From Nitrobacter sp051912485 (lineage in GTDB: Bacteria > Pseudomonadota > Alphaproteobacteria > Rhizobiales > Xanthobacteraceae), in contig NZ_CP196822.1 of NCBI RefSeq assembly GCF_051912485.1, positions 2,728,001 through 2,792,000 on the forward strand: a DNA stretch of 64,000 bases, read 5' to 3'. The notes beneath the pieces are model-generated. The model was not told where the DNA came from, searched no databases, and saw only the letters and a list, made by a program, of their open reading frames with translations. The position numbers were made by a program, and so were the translations under genes. How positions within the stretch are numbered: position 1 is the stretch's first letter; every line of letters starts with the position of its first letter. Positions 61,504 through 64,000 of this stretch are shown piece by piece.

Positions 61504-63528
61504 ATGGCGGATCGACCCCGGAAAATTCTGATGTGCTCGTGCGAGGACACGATGAGCCTGGATTCGGCCGCGGTCCGAATGGCGCACCCCGACGCCGAGA
61601 TTTCCACCTTTTGTCACATGTGCCGGACGGAGGTGGAGCGATTCCGGAATGCGCTGCAAGACGGCACCGCGCTGACTGTCGGCTGTACGCAAGAAGCGCC
61701 GCTATTCTCGGAATTGGCCGGCGAGCGCGATGCGCCGATCAGATTTGTCAACGTACGCGAAACCGCAGGCTGGTCCATGCAGGGAGCAAAGGCGGGTCCG
61801 AAAACGGCCGCGCTGCTCGCGCTCGCAACTGAGCCAGCACCGGACTTTGCGCTGGTCAGCCTGTCGAGCGAAGGCGTTATCCTGATTTACGGTCGGGACG
61901 AACGCGCGATCGAGGCCGGCAACCTGTTGGCCGATCAACTCGATGTTACTGTCCTGGTCAGCCAACCGGACGCGCTGGAGCCGCCCAGCGTCGTCACGTT
62001 CCCGATCGTCAAGGGAACCATCCGTGCAGCGACAGGCCATCTCGGCGCGTTTGAGCTGACGGTCGACGATTACGCGCCAGCGCGGCCATCCTCACGCGAC
62101 AAGCTGATATTCGAACCACGGCGCGACGGAGCGGTCTCGCGTTGCGATCTCATACTTGATCTCACCGGCGGCGCTCCGTTGTTTCCGGCACACGATCTGC
62201 GCGACGGTTACCTGCGGGCCGATCCCAAGGATCCGGCAGCGGTGCTGCGCTCCGTGCTCAAGGCCCGCGATCTTGTCGGCAGCTTCGACAAGCCACGGTA
62301 CATCAACTTCAACGCGGATCTATGCGCCCATTCGCGTTCGAATATCGTCGGATGCCACCGATGCCTTGATCTCTGTCCGACCAGCGCGATCATGCCCGAC
62401 GGCGACCATGTCACCATCAATGCGGAAATTTGCGCCGGATGCGGCCAATGCGCCGCGGCATGTCCGACCGGAGCCGCGTCCTACACGTTGCCTCCGGCGG
62501 ACGTGCTGCTTCACAAATTGCGCGCGATGCTGATGGCATACCATAGTGCCGGCGGCGCCGATGCCATCGTGTTGCTACACGATGGCGAACATGGCACTCC
62601 ACTGATCGAGGCGCTCGCGCGTCACGGCGAGGGCCTTCCCGCCAACGTCCTGCCGCTCGGCCTCAATGAGGTGACGCAGGTCGGGCTGGAAGCGATCGTG
62701 GCGGCCTTCGCGTATGGCGCTGCGGGCTTGCGGCTGTTGTTGCGGGCAAAACCACGCCACCCGACGGTCGGACTTGGCAAAACGACGGCGCTGGCCGAGA
62801 CGATCCTCGCAGGCCTCGGGCTCCATGGCCCGCGCGTTTCCACCATCGAAACCGACGACCCGGATGCTTTGGGCGCGGCATTGTACAGCATTGCGCCTAC
62901 CGCGCCTGTCCAGCATCCGGCAAGCTTCAGGACCGTCGGCAGAGCCCGCGACGTTCTGCGTTTCGCATTGCGTGAATTGCATCGGGTGGCGCCGGCGCCG
63001 GTTGATGTGATCGCGCTGCCCGATGGCGCACCATTCGGCACCCTCGAAGTCGACATCGAAGGATGCACGCTCTGTCTGTCTTGCGTTTCCGCCTGCCCCA
63101 CCGGCGCGCTGCACGATGACCCGGAACGACCGGTGCTTCGGTTCACCGAAGATGCCTGCGTGCAATGTGGCCTGTGCCAGGCGACGTGCCCGGAAAAGGT
63201 CATCAAACTGGTGCCGCAAATCGACTTCCGGGCAGCCACGGCGCCCGCACGCACGCTGAAGGAGGAAGAGCCGGCGCTCTGTATCCGTTGCCACAAGCCA
63301 TTCGGTGTCAAAAGTACCATCGACCGGGTCGCAGCAAAGCTGGAGGGCCGGCACTGGATGTATCCCAATGCCGACAAACGCGTCGATGCCATCCGAATGT
63401 GCGCCGACTGTCGCGTCATCACCATGAGCGAGGACGGTTTCAATCCGTTTGTCGGCGTTCCCGAGCGCCCGGCACCACGCACCACAGATGATTATCTGCG
63501 CGAACGCGAACAGAAAGCAAAAAGCTGA
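61504..63528 (+). CDS. polyferredoxin-like 4Fe-4S protein divergent from fdh
   Basis: A 674-residue soluble iron-sulfur protein. The N-terminus has CSCED near 11 and CHMC near 37. A ferredoxin pair lies near 278-325 (CHRCLDLCPTSAI, CAGCGQCAAACPTGAA) and another near 520-565 (CTLCLSCVSACPTGAL, CVQCGLCQATCPEKVI), with further CxxC near 595 and 637. This could carry at least four [4Fe-4S] clusters. Such proteins occur next to rhizobial fdh operons and may pass electrons between formate oxidation and other carriers. There is no signal peptide, so it is cytoplasmic. It shares the palindromic promoter at 61435-61450. Confidence 0.82.
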   Translation: MADRPRKILMCSCEDTMSLDSAAVRMAHPDAEISTFCHMCRTEVERFRNALQDGTALTVGCTQEAPLFSELAGERDAPIRFVNVRETAGWSMQGAKAGPKTAALLALATEPAPDFALVSLSSEGVILIYGRDERAIEAGNLLADQLDVTVLVSQPDALEPPSVVTFPIVKGTIRAATGHLGAFELTVDDYAPARPSSRDKLIFEPRRDGAVSRCDLILDLTGGAPLFPAHDLRDGYLRADPKDPAAVLRSVLKARDLVGSFDKPRYINFNADLCAHSRSNIVGCHRCLDLCPTSAIMPDGDHVTINAEICAGCGQCAAACPTGAASYTLPPADVLLHKLRAMLMAYHSAGGADAIVLLHDGEHGTPLIEALARHGEGLPANVLPLGLNEVTQVGLEAIVAAFAYGAAGLRLLLRAKPRHPTVGLGKTTALAETILAGLGLHGPRVSTIETDDPDALGAALYSIAPTAPVQHPASFRTVGRARDVLRFALRELHRVAPAPVDVIALPDGAPFGTLEVDIEGCTLCLSCVSACPTGALHDDPERPVLRFTEDACVQCGLCQATCPEKVIKLVPQIDFRAATAPARTLKEEEPALCIRCHKPFGVKSTIDRVAAKLEGRHWMYPNADKRVDAIRMCADCRVITMSEDGFNPFVGVPERPAPRTTDDYLREREQKAKS

Positions 63529-63770
63529 TTTCCGGCGAGCCGGTGCCATGATCAGCGCCTAGCCGCCGGACCGCGGCAGGCGATCAGGGTCGCGGCGGGT
63601 CTTTCTTTGACACGGGTGGCGGCCTTAGCGCATTGGGCATCGATGTGCTTGCCGGGTTCGCTGAGCGGATGCGGATACCAAGCACCGGTGCGTTCAAAAC
63701 GGTGAAAGATCAAGCTTGCCGCAGAAGACCAGCCGTAAATAGGCCGGACGGCAGTTAGGCAGAAAGACGG

Positions 63771-64000
63771 ATGTGTGCCCCGACAACTTCAAAAGCACCA
63801 ATGCTGGATGTCCAGAACCTGACCAAAACCTATCGTTCGGCGCAGGAACGGATCACCGTTCTTCGCGGTGCCTGCCTGCGCGTTGACGCTGGCGAGAGTG
63901 TCGCGCTGACCGGAGAGTCAGGAAGCGGCAAAAGCACCTTGCTGCACCTGATCGCCGGCCTCGATCAGGCGGACAGCGGCTCCATCCGGCTCGACGACAC
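63771..64000 (+). CDS. ABC transporter ATP-binding protein, N-terminal part
   Basis: An open frame from the ATG at 63771 (or the in-frame ATG at 63801) runs off the window after 76 codons. It contains MLDVQNLTKTYRSAQERITV and Walker A TGESGSGKSTLLHLIAGLDQ followed by ADSGSIRLDD, typical of the LolD/MacB subfamily that drives lipoprotein or macrolide-type exporters. The rest is outside the window. The 242-bp gap before it (63529-63770) shows no gene. Confidence 0.8.
   Translation, partial: MCAPTTSKAPMLDVQNLTKTYRSAQERITVLRGACLRVDAGESVALTGESGSGKSTLLHLIAGLDQADSGSIRLDD

Overview
The window looks like a chromosomal segment of an alphaproteobacterium close to Bradyrhizobium/Rhodopseudomonas (Nitrobacteraceae). 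The evidence is high GC, dispersed rhizobial palindromic repeats, TAT- and Sec-exported DUF1254 proteins, and the characteristic formate dehydrogenase accessory set (DUF3305, DUF3306, DUF6352, DUF6505). This placement is inferred from gene content only. No tRNA, rRNA or CRISPR array was seen.

Region 1 (1-20.1 kb) is an exopolysaccharide locus. A GNAT-type protein is cut by the left edge. An overlapping plus-strand operon follows (747-10218): a flavoprotein, a GT2, two GT4 glycosyltransferases, two membrane proteins, a Wzx-like flippase and a methyltransferase. A convergent Wza/ExoF-like export protein comes next. Then a signal-less GH16 endoglycanase is encoded just ahead of its own type I secretion ATPase, which carries a duplicated, degenerate C39 domain, and an HlyD adaptor. 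A long hairpin separates enzyme and exporter. A LuxR-type regulator with a receiver domain that cannot be phosphorylated closes the region.

Region 2 (21.0-38.1 kb) is a minus-strand cluster running from about 36.5 kb down to 21.0 kb. It holds a small secreted protein, a formylglycine-generating enzyme (FGE), two tandemly duplicated TAT arylsulfatases, a periplasmic HAD phosphatase-like protein, three DUF1254/DUF1214 proteins, a small membrane protein, a DUF3302/HlyD pair and an outer-membrane MetA-type transporter. An AraC regulator is divergent. The pathway appears damaged: FGE is split by an IS3-family element that is itself split by an IS110-family element, and the transporter gene is frameshifted.

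Region 3 (38.4-64 kb) is a molybdenum/formate island. It has an MFS transporter (NarK-like), a large unrecognised protein, three MoeA-family genes (one fused to a periplasmic-binding-like domain), mobA, fdhD, mobB, tusA and the tungstate/molybdate importer tupABC. A ten-gene formate dehydrogenase operon (61405 down to 52097) lies opposite a polyferredoxin. Paired TATAGG/CCTATA palindromes sit at the head of that operon and again in front of a gene encoding an HTH-TorD fusion, suggesting local regulation. An ABC ATPase runs off the right edge.
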